A stretch of DNA of 64,000 nucleotides from Trichobilharzia regenti (lineage: Eukaryota; Platyhelminthes; Trematoda; Strigeidida; Schistosomatidae). The DNA lies in NCBI GenBank assembly GCA_944472135.2, contig OX235264.1:82346319-82410318 (forward strand), given 5' to 3'. The number at the start of each line of letters is the position of its first letter. The stretch's first letter is position 1. Made by a program: the position numbers and the translations under genes. The notes beneath the pieces are model-generated. The model saw only the letters and a program-made list of their open reading frames with translations, had not been told where the DNA came from and did no database searches. Positions 32,060 through 42,724 of this stretch are shown here, in pieces.

Positions 32060-33910
32060 GAAGGACAAAAGACGATTCTACGACAATCTCGCCACTGAAG
32101 CTGAAAAGGCAGCAGGCAAAAGGAAACTGAGGACACTATATCAGATAACCAAATCTCTATCCGGGAAGAGATCAACACAAGCGAAACCTATAAAAGACAG
32201 CCAAGGGAACCCAATTACCAAGGAAGAAAGACAGATTAAACAATGGGCGGATCACTTCAAAGGACTCTTGAACCGACCATCACCTGCAACCCGTCCAGAA
32301 ATACCAACAACAGTGCGCACACAACTGCAAGTTGACACCAATCCTCCAACGAAAGCTGAAGTCTTGAATGCAATCAAGCTTCTGAAAGCGGAAAAAGCAG
32401 CTGGACCAGATGGAATACCCCCTGAAGCACTGAAAGCAGACCCAGAGACGACAGCAGACATGCTGACTCCATTATTGCAAAAGGTCTGGAAGGAGGGAAA
32501 GGTGCCTACTGACTGGAGGAAAGGTTACCTCGTGAAACTACCAAAGAAGGGCGACTTAGGCTACACTCTGCAAGAACTGGCGAGGAATCATGCTCCTGTC
32601 GACGCCAAGTAAAATCCTGAGTCGCATCATCCTGGAGAGAATGAAGGACGCACTGGATGCAGAATTCTGACCAGAACAAGCTGGATTCAGAAAAGTCAGG
32701 CAAATCATGTTCTGACCAAATTGCAACTTTACGCATCATCATCACAGAACAAAGCATGGAATGGCAATCAAACCCCTACCTCAACTTTATAGAATTTGAG
32801 AAGGCCTTCGACAGCGTTGATCGTGAAGTTATTTGGAAACTACTCGAGTACTACGGCGTGCAGTGCCCAAATATTCATCAACCTTATTCAACAGCTGTAC
32901 GACAACGGCACATGTCAAGTGATCCACAGTGGAAAACTCAGCGAGGCGTTTGGAGTAACCTCATGAGTCATACAAAGGTGCTTATTATCACCTACAATGA
33001 TATTTCTAATTATGGTGGACTGGATTATGCGTCAGACAGTGGGAAACGAGAAAACAGGGATATCCTGGACCGACGTGAAGAACCTAGAAGACCTGGATTT
33101 CGCGTGTGGATGATTTATGTTTGATGTCACACAAAATCGAAGACTTACAAGCGAAAACCGACGAACCGGTCGAAGAATCAGCCAGAGAAGACAGGACTCC
33201 AGGTGAACATAGACAAGGCGGAGGTTATGAAAATAATCAACCAACCAACAACAACAACAGTAACATCCAGCGTCAATCACCATCAATGGGAGGGATTTGA
33301 AAGAGGTTACTTCATTCACTTATCTAGGGGGCATTGTCTCAACTACAGGAGGAACAGACGAGGATGTCAAGTCGAGAATCAGGAAGGTGAGAAACACATT
33401 CATCAACCTGAAATCAATCTGGAAATCTTCGTCACTCAGCCAGCATCAACAACAAAATTCGGTCGGATCTTCAGTACGAACGTCAAGTCAGTCAGTTCTT
33501 CTATACGGATTAGAAACTTGGCTGGCGGGTCACAAAGAATATTTCCAACAGCCTGTTGCAGACCTTCATCAACCAACGACTGTCTTCGCTCTATACTGAA
33601 GATCAGATGGCCGGGCTGGAAAGAATCACCAACAAGAAACTATGGGAACAAACAAAGCAAGAACCACTCGCCCAAAAGATATGCAAGAGAAGGTGGAGAT
33701 GGATTGGACACTCGCTGAGGAGACTGCTGGGTGACATCGCGCGCGCGTCAGGCCATCGCTCGATTGGAACCCGAAAGGGAAGTGGCAAGTGGGACGTCCA
33801 CGGGTGACATGGAGGAGATCTTGTGAAGAGGAGTTGGAAGAGTATGGACTAACATGGATGCAGGTGAAAAGCACAGCAGAAGACAGAAGCAAGTGGAAAC
33901 GTGAAGTTTA
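32031..33910 (+). pseudogene. RTE reverse transcriptase region, frameshifted
   Basis: The frame at 32031-32612 holds AEKAAGPDGIPPEALK and DWRKGYLVKLPKKGDL (RT motifs 0 to 2). Later pieces in other frames give YLNFIEFEKAFDSVDREVIW (32775, motif A with F..AFD), VDDLCLMSHKIEDL (33100, catalytic DD, with the usual FADD changed to VDD), SFTYLGGIVSTTGGTDEDV (33305) and RWRWIGHSLRR (33690). Sequence between motif A and the catalytic block (about 32945-33005) does not fit the family, suggesting an internal rearrangement. Not functional. Confidence 0.82.
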
Positions 33911-34359
33911 AGCTCTATGTTCCACTAGGAACCCAAGGGAACAATAATAATAATAACTGGTTTATTCCTATTTAAGCCAATTACTTTTCCATTTTTGGAC
34001 AGTGTATACTTTTATAAGCTTCTCACACAGTCACAAAGTGTTTTTACAGTCAATTTCCTTTTTCAACTCAAAATGATGGAATGCATCATGAAGTGTAGCT
34101 ACGGTAGACAAGTTTTAACACTGAACATCTCCGGTCAGATTGAAAATGAGTCAGTTAATAGTGCGAAATGCTTTCCCGTTTTTGTATTGCAAATGAACTG
34201 TAGGGATATTAACCCCCCTCACGATTTCACATAAAACATTCAGTATTTAGTTCTGGCTGGAGAACAATCTTTCGTGGAACTTCAGTAGTTCTCTTGATAA
34301 CTGATAAAATGAATGTATCTCTTTCAGTAAATTACTTTTACTACAGAGCCGTGACCAGT

Positions 34360-34655
34360 AGGGTACAGCAGGTTGAAGATGAGGCAGTAACTCATCGAAG
34401 AAGACATTGCGAAGTGGTCGCGCTATGTCGTGAATTGGCAGAAGTTAGAATTCAAGGACCGTTGGATCGGGTCCCAGTGGCTCAATGGTCTACGAGCTCG
34501 CCTTGTAACCAGAAGGTCCTGGGTTCGAGTCCCGGTGGGTGCGTACTGCTGAAGAGTCCCAAACTAGGCTGACGAAACAGCTGTCCAGTACTCCCAGGTT
34601 TTCCAGTGGTTCTCTAACTGATGTCAGCTCATGATTAAATCCTCCATGCAATTTT
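34360..34655 (+). repeat. SINE-B, long form, well preserved
   Basis: Upstream module, head with B box GGGTTCGAGTCCC, hammerhead-like unit at 34543-34591 (GTACTG, CTGAAGA, GTC...GAC, GAAA, CAGCTG, TC, CAGTAC) and tail. Stem I is six perfect pairs and stem III a palindrome, as in the F-type motif at 44832. Confidence 0.8.
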
Positions 34656-34659
34656 ACTA

Positions 34660-35555
34660 CAGACTTAGTGACTACATGAGACGGTGCATTCTTTTCAGTG
34701 ATTGATTTCAGTTTATTACGTCTGTGAAATGTTGAAGATTAAATATAATCTAATACGCCTTATCTGTGACTTCTGTAAATTTCAAGCGTCACCTATTTTT
34801 CCCGAATCTGCTTTATAACTGGTATTTCAATATCAACAGTAGAAGACATTTGTAACAGATGTATGGTTGGTGTGAAAACTATATCAGTTCAGTCACGTAT
34901 AGAGATAAAAGATTATGTATAACAGATGTTAAGTTAGTTACATATTATCATACGATGCTTCCTTCATCAAATGTCATTCTGACTTATCATATTTTAATTT
35001 ACTACCTCTCTTCATTGCCTTTCAGCGAGTTAGGAATTAAATACAGTTTAAAGATTTGCTGAATATTGTTAAAACCCTACAAGAATTTGACAAAGAAGCA
35101 ACTTTGAGGTGAATTCTTAATCCCTTCTGTGCATGAATTGATGATAATTATACGTTCAAGAGGTAATATAAGGATAATGCTATAAACGCGTTGATTTATA
35201 ATAAAATTATTTCCTTATAAATTCAGTGGTAACGCTAACAATGCAGATAGCTAAATATAATGTTAAAATCCCAAGGAGGAGAAACACTGTGTTCTAGATC
35301 CTATAAATTATAATTACTCAGTATGATCAACAATAGGATTATACTGTATATGAATTTGACTGGCTAAAAAATACTCCCACTAACTAATATTGATCGCAAT
35401 CCCAATGGAGATAATCTAGTGAATGAGATAAACTTTTCTTTCTTTTGGAGTCTAACTTATTAAAATTTTAAAAGAGCAATTATTTTTACATAGAGTTTTT
35501 ACTCACAAAGTGAGTAGTGCTTACCTTAAAAATGGTTTATAAAGCATTCTTTGCG
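34660..35555. other. No gene recognised
   Basis: AT-rich. No repeat or conserved reading frame found. Confidence 0.45.
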
Positions 35556-35556
35556 C

Positions 35557-35775
35557 GTCGATGGCTTAGTGGTAGAATGCTTGAGCGCACGTATTCCGAA
35601 GTTCGATCCCGACGGCCGATGCACTCCCCAACCTCGCGAAGCTAGTAATAGGTCCAGTAGGAGGGATGGCTGGGCAGGAGGCTGGCGACCACACCCCGTA
35701 AAAATAAACACTGCTGCTGCCGAAACTTCAAGCCACTAGCTTAAAGCCCTATGTTCCACTGCGGACGTAAAGGAG
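35557..35775 (+). repeat. SINE-D copy, + strand, diverged head
   Basis: Head (CGATGGCTTAGTGGTAGAAT; B box AAGTTCGATCCC) differs from other SINE-D heads. The body (ACCTCGCGAAGCTAGT, CACCCCGTAAAAATAA, GAAACTTCAA) follows the RTE 5' UTR closely. The tail (CCCTATGTTCCACTGC, then GTAAAGGAG) matches the RTE 3' end. Confidence 0.8.
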
Positions 35776-35779
35776 TAAA

Positions 35780-36010
35780 ATGAATAATAAAGATAAGACA
35801 CTCTTAGCTACAACATTATGTGTAAAATCCACCACTCTTTTTATAATTCCAGCGCAAGTGAAGGATAAACTACAAAGTCAGGCCACTTCACAGTGCGTTT
35901 ATAAATTTAATTTAATTCAGGTAGAATGTCTCTGCAAGACCATAGTGGCCTTCATGACCACTGTCCGAGGGAGTCGTGAGGACAACCAGTCTCTCGATAT
36001 TGGACAGTCT
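35780..36010 (+). pseudogene. PLE fragment before the GIY-YIG motif
   Basis: The conceptual product reads VKDKLQSQATSQCVYKFN, matching 'VKDKL...A.SMCIYKFSC' just before the YIG motif in the PLEs at 24400 and 48010. The YIGRT motif itself is missing. Confidence 0.55.
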
Positions 36011-36237
36011 AATACCTGACTGACAAAACTTCAAAGTTTACCATTTTAGACTAGGTGGTAACTCGAATCTCGAGGTTTTTACACCTTCAGTTGCTAAACA
36101 GTGCTGAGGGAGCTGTCACAAAAGTCGTTTAATCCAATCTATGTGTTCGAAAATGTCCGTCCAAGCGCTGTCATCCCTATGGCCTTTATCACCAACCTAG
36201 AATAGTTTTCTTTCCCGGTAATATCGGATAACCGTCT

Positions 36238-36468
36238 TTTTTTCGTTTACGCTCCCAGTGAAAGATAGGGCTTCAAGTTAGACGCTTGAGGTTTTGGTAG
36301 CACTGGTGTTTATTTTTACGGGATGGGGTTGCTAGCCTCATGTCCAACTTTCCTTCTTCACCAGTCTTATTACGAGCTTCGCGAGGTTTGGGAGTGAGTC
36401 GGCCGGGGCTCGGACCCCAGACCACATGGGTGCCGGCTAGCATTAAAACGCTGTGCCACCAACATTGC
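36238..36468 (-). repeat. SINE-D copy
   Basis: Tail (CGCTCCCAGTGAAAGATAGG), body (GGGGTTGCTAGCCTCATG) and decayed head (GGGGCTCGGACCCC) read from the - strand element. Confidence 0.75.
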
Positions 36469-36670
36469 AGTCAGTAGATACATGGGATGATTGTTCTTTT
36501 CGGAAGTTATGGTAAAAAACTGCAATTAATATGGTCTATCGATTCTATTGTGAAAATAACCACACACTGACGAGTTCATGCATAGTAAGATAGCAGAGGT
36601 TGAAAATATGAATTATTTAATTTTGACTCAGTGAAATCGTTCAAACTCTAGACTAACTAATTCATATGAG

Positions 36671-37333
36671 ATGGAAAGTAAACTAAATGACATTCAACTA
36701 GAGAATGATGAAAAAATGGTTAGTTTTGATATAACTAGTCTTTATACTAATATACCAGTAAATATGGCCTTAGAAGCAGTTAAAAGAGAACTAACTGCGG
36801 ATCCTGAACTCAATCACAGGACAAAGCTGCCCATTGAACAAACTATTTTAGGGATTCAGTTATGCCTCACATCTATCTTTAAATTCCAAGGTAAAATATA
36901 TAGACAAACAGAAGGTGTAGCAATGGGATCACCAATATCCCCTATCGTAGCGGACATATTTACGGACAGCTGGGAAAATAGTGCTCTTAATACATTTAAT
37001 CCTACTTCAAAAATATTGTGGAGATATGTGGATGACACCTTCACAGTGTTAAAAACAGAACATATCTCTAGCTTCTTGACACATATGAACTCACAAGAAG
37101 AGGGAATAAAATTCACATTGGAGTCAGAAAATGAACAAGGAGAATTAGCTATGTTAGATTGTAAGATAAAACGAATAGAAGAAGGCAAACTACACACTAG
37201 CGTTTATAGAAAATCAACTCATTCTAATAGATATTTAGACTTTAATTCGTCTCATCCATTAACTGTTAAGGCAGGCTTAGTTAAGCGTTTAACAAACCAA
37301 GCCATAGCACTAAGTAGCACAAAAAAGACCTAA
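36671..37333 (+). pseudogene. PLE3 reverse transcriptase domain
   Basis: A 220-codon open frame: MVSFDITSLYTNIP (about 17, motif A with the first catalytic Asp), YRQTEGVAMGSPISPIVADI (about 77, motif B), ILWRYVDDTFTVL (about 116, catalytic YVDD), LAMLDCKIKR (about 157) and YRKSTHSNRYLDF (about 180). All catalytic aspartates are present. The frame ends in a six-A run near 37321, where a one-base slip shifts to the downstream frame. The fingers region is missing, so the copy is 5'-truncated. Confidence 0.85.
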
Positions 37334-38004
37334 ATGACGAAATAAAACAGATAGAAGAAGCGTTGGTGTTGAATAACTATCCTATATAATTCATTAGGAA
37401 GATCAGTAAAGGCCAAAAGCAAAACAAAAATAATTTTGGAACTAGTATTGATGACGTAAATAAGAGAGAATATAAGTCATCTACTGTTATACTATATAAG
37501 GAAGGGACATCTGAAACCCTACGTAGGATTCTTAATAAAGCAGGAATTAAGGTGGTGGCAATCAAACCTACAAACTCACTCAGGGACAAGCTGTGTAGGT
37601 TAAAGGACCCAGTTGAACCAATCAGACAAAATAATATAATTTACAAAATACCATGCAACGACTGTGAGGTCAACTACGTAGGTCAAACTAGTAGGTCAGG
37701 AGTAGTCAGATTGTCGGAACATAAGAATTTAGCTAAGGTAAGAATGGTTGACCCTGAAAAGATAAGTAATTTAGAAAAAAACTCAGCAATTGCACTGGAT
37801 GAATTAGCACACAACCACACAATAGGCCGGGAGAGGGTTAAAATTCTAAAAAGTAATCTAGATAGGTGGAGAGAGAGGTTGATCACGCAATCCTTATTCA
37901 TCGAGTCTACACCCAACACATGCAACAGAAATGACTCAATGCAAATACCAGAAATATGGAAGATATTATTACCGCCGGTCAAATCAGAAGAGGATAATAA
38001 ATAA
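37334..38004 (+). pseudogene. PLE3 GIY-YIG endonuclease part
   Basis: It continues PLE3 in the next frame. DEIKQIEEALVLNNYP is followed by an in-frame TAA (37387-37389), then an open run to TAA at 38002-38004. The endonuclease has IIYKIPCNDCEVNYVGQTSR and LSEHKNLAKV: CxxC, YVGQT and the EH motif are all present. It ends LITQSLFIESTPNTCNRND, the PLE C-terminal block also seen in PLE5 (ITKSMFIKVTPDTCNKGD). Confidence 0.82.
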
Positions 38005-38334
38005 TCTTATAATTCTACTTCAATTCAAACACATCACAACATTATAACAAGTTACTTATTATGACTATAAAAACACTCGTCGTATTTCCCATCTGATTGT
38101 AATTGATCAATAACACTCGTATTATTACTTCTGAATGTACATTATCTCACACTGATTGTATTCTAATATCTAATCGATTCCACACATGTACATAAATGAA
38201 GGAAATAAGTTGTGTGAGTAACTTGATATGATTATGAGTGGCAATAGTTTGTGCTTGAAACGTCATCAGTTAATATTACTGTACAACACTGTGTGATTTA
38301 TCAAAATAACAAATCTTATCCATAACGAATGAGA

Positions 38335-39282
38335 ATCAGTAGTAACTGAGTGAAATTAATTAACCACTACTTGGTTTTTATGAACGTTGATTTTTCATAA
38401 CTGAAACAACACTGGGCACTGATTATTTGTGCCGTGAACTGCATAGGATATCAGTAAATACTTCTTTTATCTGTCCTATTATCCTTATATTTATTGTCAT
38501 TATCACACTGTGATAATTACAAATTTAGTCTTAGTTTCAGAACTTACTATGAAACGAAACACGCAGTTAACTAATCACCATGAGATACTAGTTATTTTAC
38601 CTCTCTACCCCTTCAGATATACTTGATTGAATAAAGATGTCCATTATAAATTCTACAGTTAATCTTTCGACATTATATTTACATATTCACAATGACAGAT
38701 TACCTGTATTATCTAAACACAGACGAACTTACCCTTGTTATTATTATCACGTTGATTATTATCCACCTATTCCTTACCTGAACTTCAATCGTATTTATTT
38801 CGTATGTTCATAATTTATAATTTTATTATGACAAATTACCGAAGACACATATCTGCCTAAAATGTGCTCTCTCAGCTTCTTATTGTTCGTTAATTTTATA
38901 TGTGCATCTGAAATTCTTCCATTCGCTTTTTCTACTGACGACTTCAACAACTCAGAATGTTCAGAATTACTGTTATGCATTTACACTCCAAGGTGATCGA
39001 AGTTTTCGCTTTAAGGTACGACGACGGTGCAACGGATTACTTAATGTATGCTACAGCATGAAGAATAAGTTACTGAATTTTACATTTTGATCATTTTAGT
39101 CTTACATGGTCAATGTCGTGTGGAGGCAAGATCGTCTACAGAAATATTAGAGACTGTGAAAATTTTCGACATGTGAAAATTGTAACTATATATAACAGCA
39201 AAACTGTTTTTAGACATTCTTTCCAGGTACGATGTTGATATATACAAATTCTCTCGAATTATAGAGCTGTTTTTTAAAATTC
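38335..39282. other. No gene recognised
   Basis: AT-rich, about 950 bases. No supported feature. Confidence 0.45.
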
Positions 39283-39490
39283 TTTTACATTCCTAATGGA
39301 ACATAGTGCTTCAAGCTAGTGGTCTGGATTTTTTGGCTGCGGGATGGGTCTGCTAGCCTTTTTCCCAATCATCCCTCTTTACCGGTCTTATTATCAGCTT
39401 CACGAGGTTTGGGAGTGCATCGGCCGTTGGGATCGAACTTCGGACTACGTGAGTGGTTGGCCAGCTTTCTACTGCTGTGCCGCCGACGTA
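39283..39490 (-). repeat. SINE-D copy, shortened body
   Basis: Tail (CCTAATGGAACATAGTGC), body (GGGTCTGCTAGCC) and decayed head (GGGATCGAACTTC) on the - strand. It is about 30 bases shorter than other copies, in the body. Confidence 0.7.
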
Positions 39491-39916
39491 CATTTTAAAA
39501 CAATAAACCAATACAAGTTGTCTTTTAAGCATTAACAACAAGACATTGGATTGGACAGGCATCAGATGTGAGAATAATAATAATTTTGTAATGACTGATT
39601 CTAGTAATGATATAGTTAGTGAAAACTGAATATCATTCACTCAAAAAGCTTGCAAATGGAGTGGTTCAGTAGGCTATTATTAGTCTAATGATTATTAAAG
39701 CAATTTGAAATCTGTTTTACTCTAGCTTATGACTTCTTGACGTTGAACGGTAATTTTTATGACCACAGAACATTTAAATCTGTCAGCAAATGCAATAATA
39801 CGGTCGTTTCAACTATTAGAGTTCATTGAAACCTGAAAAAAAATATATAATGCATAGGAAACTGGTAGATAAAACACACACACACACAAATTTGTCTATA
39901 GTTTTTCATATAAAAT

Positions 39917-40152
39917 AAAAAATTTTCCTTCACGTTCCCAGTGGTACATAGGGCCTCAAGCTGGTGGCTTGAAGTTTCTGTAGCAGTGTTTAATTTTACA
40001 GGATGGGGTTGCTAGCCTCATGCCCAACCTTACCTCTTTACCAGCCTTATTTCTGGTTTAGCGAGGTAAAGGAGTGCGTCTGTGGCCGGGGATCGAACCT
40101 CGGACCATGTGCATGGTCGGCGGGCGTCATAACCACTGTGCCACCGACACAC
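39917..40152 (-). repeat. SINE-D copy
   Basis: Tail (CACGTTCCCAGTGGTACATA), body (GATGGGGTTGCTAGCCTCAT) and head (GGGGATCGAACCTC) on the - strand. A CA run precedes it at 39880. Confidence 0.8.
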
Positions 40153-40159
40153 TATAAAG

Positions 40160-40930
40160 TAAATGATAAAGTGTTAATTTTCAGTCAGTGTGGAAGCATT
40201 GGTTTTGTAGGTGAGCTAACCATCTGTTTGAAAAATGTTTTGTTAGGATTTGATATTCGCTTGTAATAGTTGGGAAGCAAATGTATCATTACTGTATTAC
40301 TTTCCGACTGTTGATTTTATTTAGCTAGGTGGTTTACTTTCCAGCTTCCAGCATCATTTTAAATCAGTATAATCTGTTCAGAAGCCTGAAGACAAATGAG
40401 AATGCAATGAAGTTCCACATCTAACGTAGTGGTGTGGTTGATGGTTGGATATAATTTCCAGATTATTAATTCTTTGTTAAGGCATATTATAAGGATTGTA
40501 GAGACTGAAACCCACAGCGATGTTCGTTTATCGTCCGTTGTCATTATTTGAGATGAGTTCATGACTTCACGAGCCATAGCTGGATAAGACTGTAAATTAG
40601 GAATATTGAATTAAGGCAAACAAGATCTTATCAGTGATGTTTTTTTATTGAAATTAGGTGTGATTCGCACCAGATGACTTAGGTAAACGGTACATTGTAT
40701 AGGTTTAAAGTTTATAAACAAACACGTGTTTGTTTTGAACTTTTCTCCATTTGTCTGTCTCACTATTGACTAAAAGCTGATGATTTTGACATGATTTCGG
40801 CCAAGAAGGTGGTTGTATGTTACAAATCTGAGATGCCGCAACTTAATGTCACCTAAGTCATTGAACGAAAGTCAAAAATATATTGTATGACAAATAATGC
40901 AATTATTATAAATAATCCGACTATTTTGAG
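40160..40930. other. No gene recognised
   Basis: AT-rich spacer, no supported feature. Confidence 0.45.
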
Positions 40931-40941
40931 CACAATAATGG

Positions 40942-41123
40942 TTTGCAATTAATAGTGTTCTCTGAGCTGGTTGGTTTAGTTGCGGAGCTTTCGTCATCTT
41001 TCTGGACGACATCTTCAGCACAGTATTTAGGATAAAGTGAAATGATTTAAATTTAAACCAACCAGCTCAGAGAACACTATTAATTGCAAATCATTCACCT
41101 GAGTTACAAATCTTTTCTATTAC
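40942..41123 (-). mobile_element. Minimal PLE-end element with 10-bp target duplication
   Basis: Flanked by ACAATAATGG (40932-40941) and ACAACAATGG (41124-41133). Same ends and same 'cacctgagttacaaatct' extension as the element at 25473-25722, but about 70 bases shorter. A full hammerhead-like unit lies on the - strand at 40981-41022. Confidence 0.7.
40981..41022 (-). ncRNA. Hammerhead-like motif in minimal PLE element
   Basis: On the - strand: TGTG, CTGAAGA, T, GTCGTC pairing with GATGAC, GAAA, GC, TC, CGCA. Stem I is four pairs (one wobble) and stem II six pairs (one wobble). Stem III is reduced to a GC palindrome, which could work only as a dimer. Confidence 0.45.
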
Positions 41124-41134
41124 ACAACAATGGT

Positions 41135-41594
41135 ATTAATTCGAAGTGTTTTTTTAATTATGACTACTGTCGCTCAATCGAGCTAGAGGGATTTATTCGT
41201 GTATCAAGTAGTTCATTATTATTTCATTTGAACAAACCAAAAAGAGAAAAGTAACAGAATAGTATGAACTCATTTTTTTAATTTTTTCGCAGATTCCTTT
41301 CAATAGGTTACAATATGATCAATACAAAAGTATTAATTATATAAATGATTTAAACATACTTTTCACGCAATGGCAAAGAGTGATTGGTAGGAACTATAAG
41401 CAACATATGTTCGGAGTGGTGTATTTTTAAGAGTCAAAGGGAGTGGCCATTTTTAGGATGTAAAACAAAGAATTTCTCGAAGAAAATTCTCTTTTCATTT
41501 CCATAGCTGTGCAACCACATATATACATATGAATTACAATAAGCAATAACAATCCGTTTTTCAAGAATTAGTCTGTAGGGAATCTATTTGTTTC
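41135..41594. other. No gene recognised
   Basis: AT-rich. No supported feature. Confidence 0.4.
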
Positions 41595-41990
41595 AGGTTA
41601 AACCACGAATCGATATCTGCTAGAGAAACACTGAATACCAGGAGTACCGCCGGACAGCTGTTTCGTCCTAGCTTGGGGCTCATCGTAATACACACCCACT
41701 GGGCTTCTAACCTATGACCTTCTGGTTACAAGGCAAACTTCCATATCATTCAGCCACTATGACCCGATTCAATGGTCAGTCCATGAATTCTAACTTCTAC
41801 CAATTCATGCGTCTGATGTCAATGGCTGAATGACATGTGAGTTTGCCTTGTAACCGAAAGGTCTTGGGCTCGAAACCCGATGGTGGGTGCGTACTGCCGA
41901 TGAATCCGAAACTAGGATGAAACTGCTGTCTGGTAGTACTCTATGGTTCTCAATAATTCTCTAGCAGATATTAATCCGTGGTCTAAGCTG
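41595..41990. repeat. Inverted SINE-C pair
   Basis: The (-) copy at 41595-41821 and the (+) copy at 41822-41990 are joined in the head region. Both keep a hammerhead-like unit. In the + copy (41891-41939): GTACTGCC, GATGA, ATCC pairing with GGAT, GAAAC, TGCTGTC, then TGGTAGTAC. The C-type has CCGATGA where CTGATGA is expected. Confidence 0.7.
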
Positions 41991-41999
41991 AAATAATCC

Positions 42000-42600
42000 G
42001 TTTTCATGTGTGTGTGTGTGTGTCAAAGTTTGACAGTGAGTGGAAATACTAAAGTGCTATAATAATATTGGTATTTAGTATCATGCGTCACAATTGATTA
42101 GATATATGAATAAATAACTAAATAAATAGATGTCAACCTAAAGTTCATTAGACACATGTGAAATAGATGATCGTAAAATAAAGTACAGTCGGGAATGTGA
42201 ATATGTGAATACAATGTGACGGAGATATAGGATGAGTGAAATGTTGTTAAAATTGGTAGACTAGATAAAAAAGTTAGAATATGATACTATAAAGTAAAAT
42301 GAAATAAAACATAAATGGAACATGGAAGAAAGAAGGATAACAACGTTTTATGTGGATTATATGTTAAAATCAAGACCATGGTAACAAAAGGGATCATAAA
42401 AATTGTTTTTGTACACAAAGTTTTGGCTTTATGTTATGTATTACCAAGGTAGTTCAAGACTCGACAATGTCTCTTTCTAAGTATATAGATATATTCTTAA
42501 CCATTTGATGATGATTATCTAAACAGAACTTGGCAAGCTAGGTTTTATTTTGAATGCCTTCAAATTATCCATCATATGTATCATTGATATAAGAATAAAA
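42000..42600. other. No gene recognised
   Basis: It starts with a TG run (about 42006-42022). AT-rich, no supported feature. Confidence 0.4.
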
Positions 42601-42604
42601 CTTG

Positions 42605-42720
42605 TAATTCCACCATGGGTAAATTTTGTTTTGATAAAGTTTCACAGTGTTATACAGCAATGTTTACTGATGACGTTTCGAGCAATGCTCATAATCATAT
42701 CAATATCATATCACATCCAT
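42605..42720 (-). mobile_element. PLE3-type 3'-end fragment
   Basis: The inverse of the PLE3 3' end (38228-38325): on the - strand TGATATGATTATGAGC, ATT, GCTCGAAACGTCATCAGT. GAGC and GCTC form a perfect 4-bp hairpin ahead of GAAAC-GTC. Confidence 0.6.
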
Positions 42721-42724
42721 CATA

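Larger units (their letters stand above)
30661..33950 (+). mobile_element. RTE non-LTR retrotransposon, longest copy in the window
   Basis: The 5' UTR starts at about 30661 (AACCTCGCCTAG). It is followed by a long APE endonuclease frame, a broken RT region and a 3' end (CTCTATGTTCCACTAGGAAC, then AATAATAATAATAA), the short-repeat tail typical of RTE elements. Shorter copies are at 6303, 8875, 19946, 21527, 29520 and 54785. Several frameshifts and the altered RT motif make it non-autonomous. It resembles the schistosome SR2/Perere-3-type RTE group; I am less sure of the exact family. Confidence 0.85.
36660..38335 (+). mobile_element. Penelope-like element PLE3, nearly intact coding part
   Basis: RT and GIY-YIG regions (36671-38004) with one frameshift and one stop, then a 3' UTR of about 330 bases. 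The 3' end (ATATGATTATGAGTGGC, TGAAACGTCATCAGT) recurs at 2557-2650 (+) and 42605-42720 (-). Confidence 0.8.

Noticed and set aside
34480..34545. tRNA-like heads of SINEs (also 7521, 27600, 49000, 56130) as functional tRNA genes
   Set aside because: A and B boxes are present but the acceptor and anticodon arms do not fold properly, and each head is joined to a repeated body.
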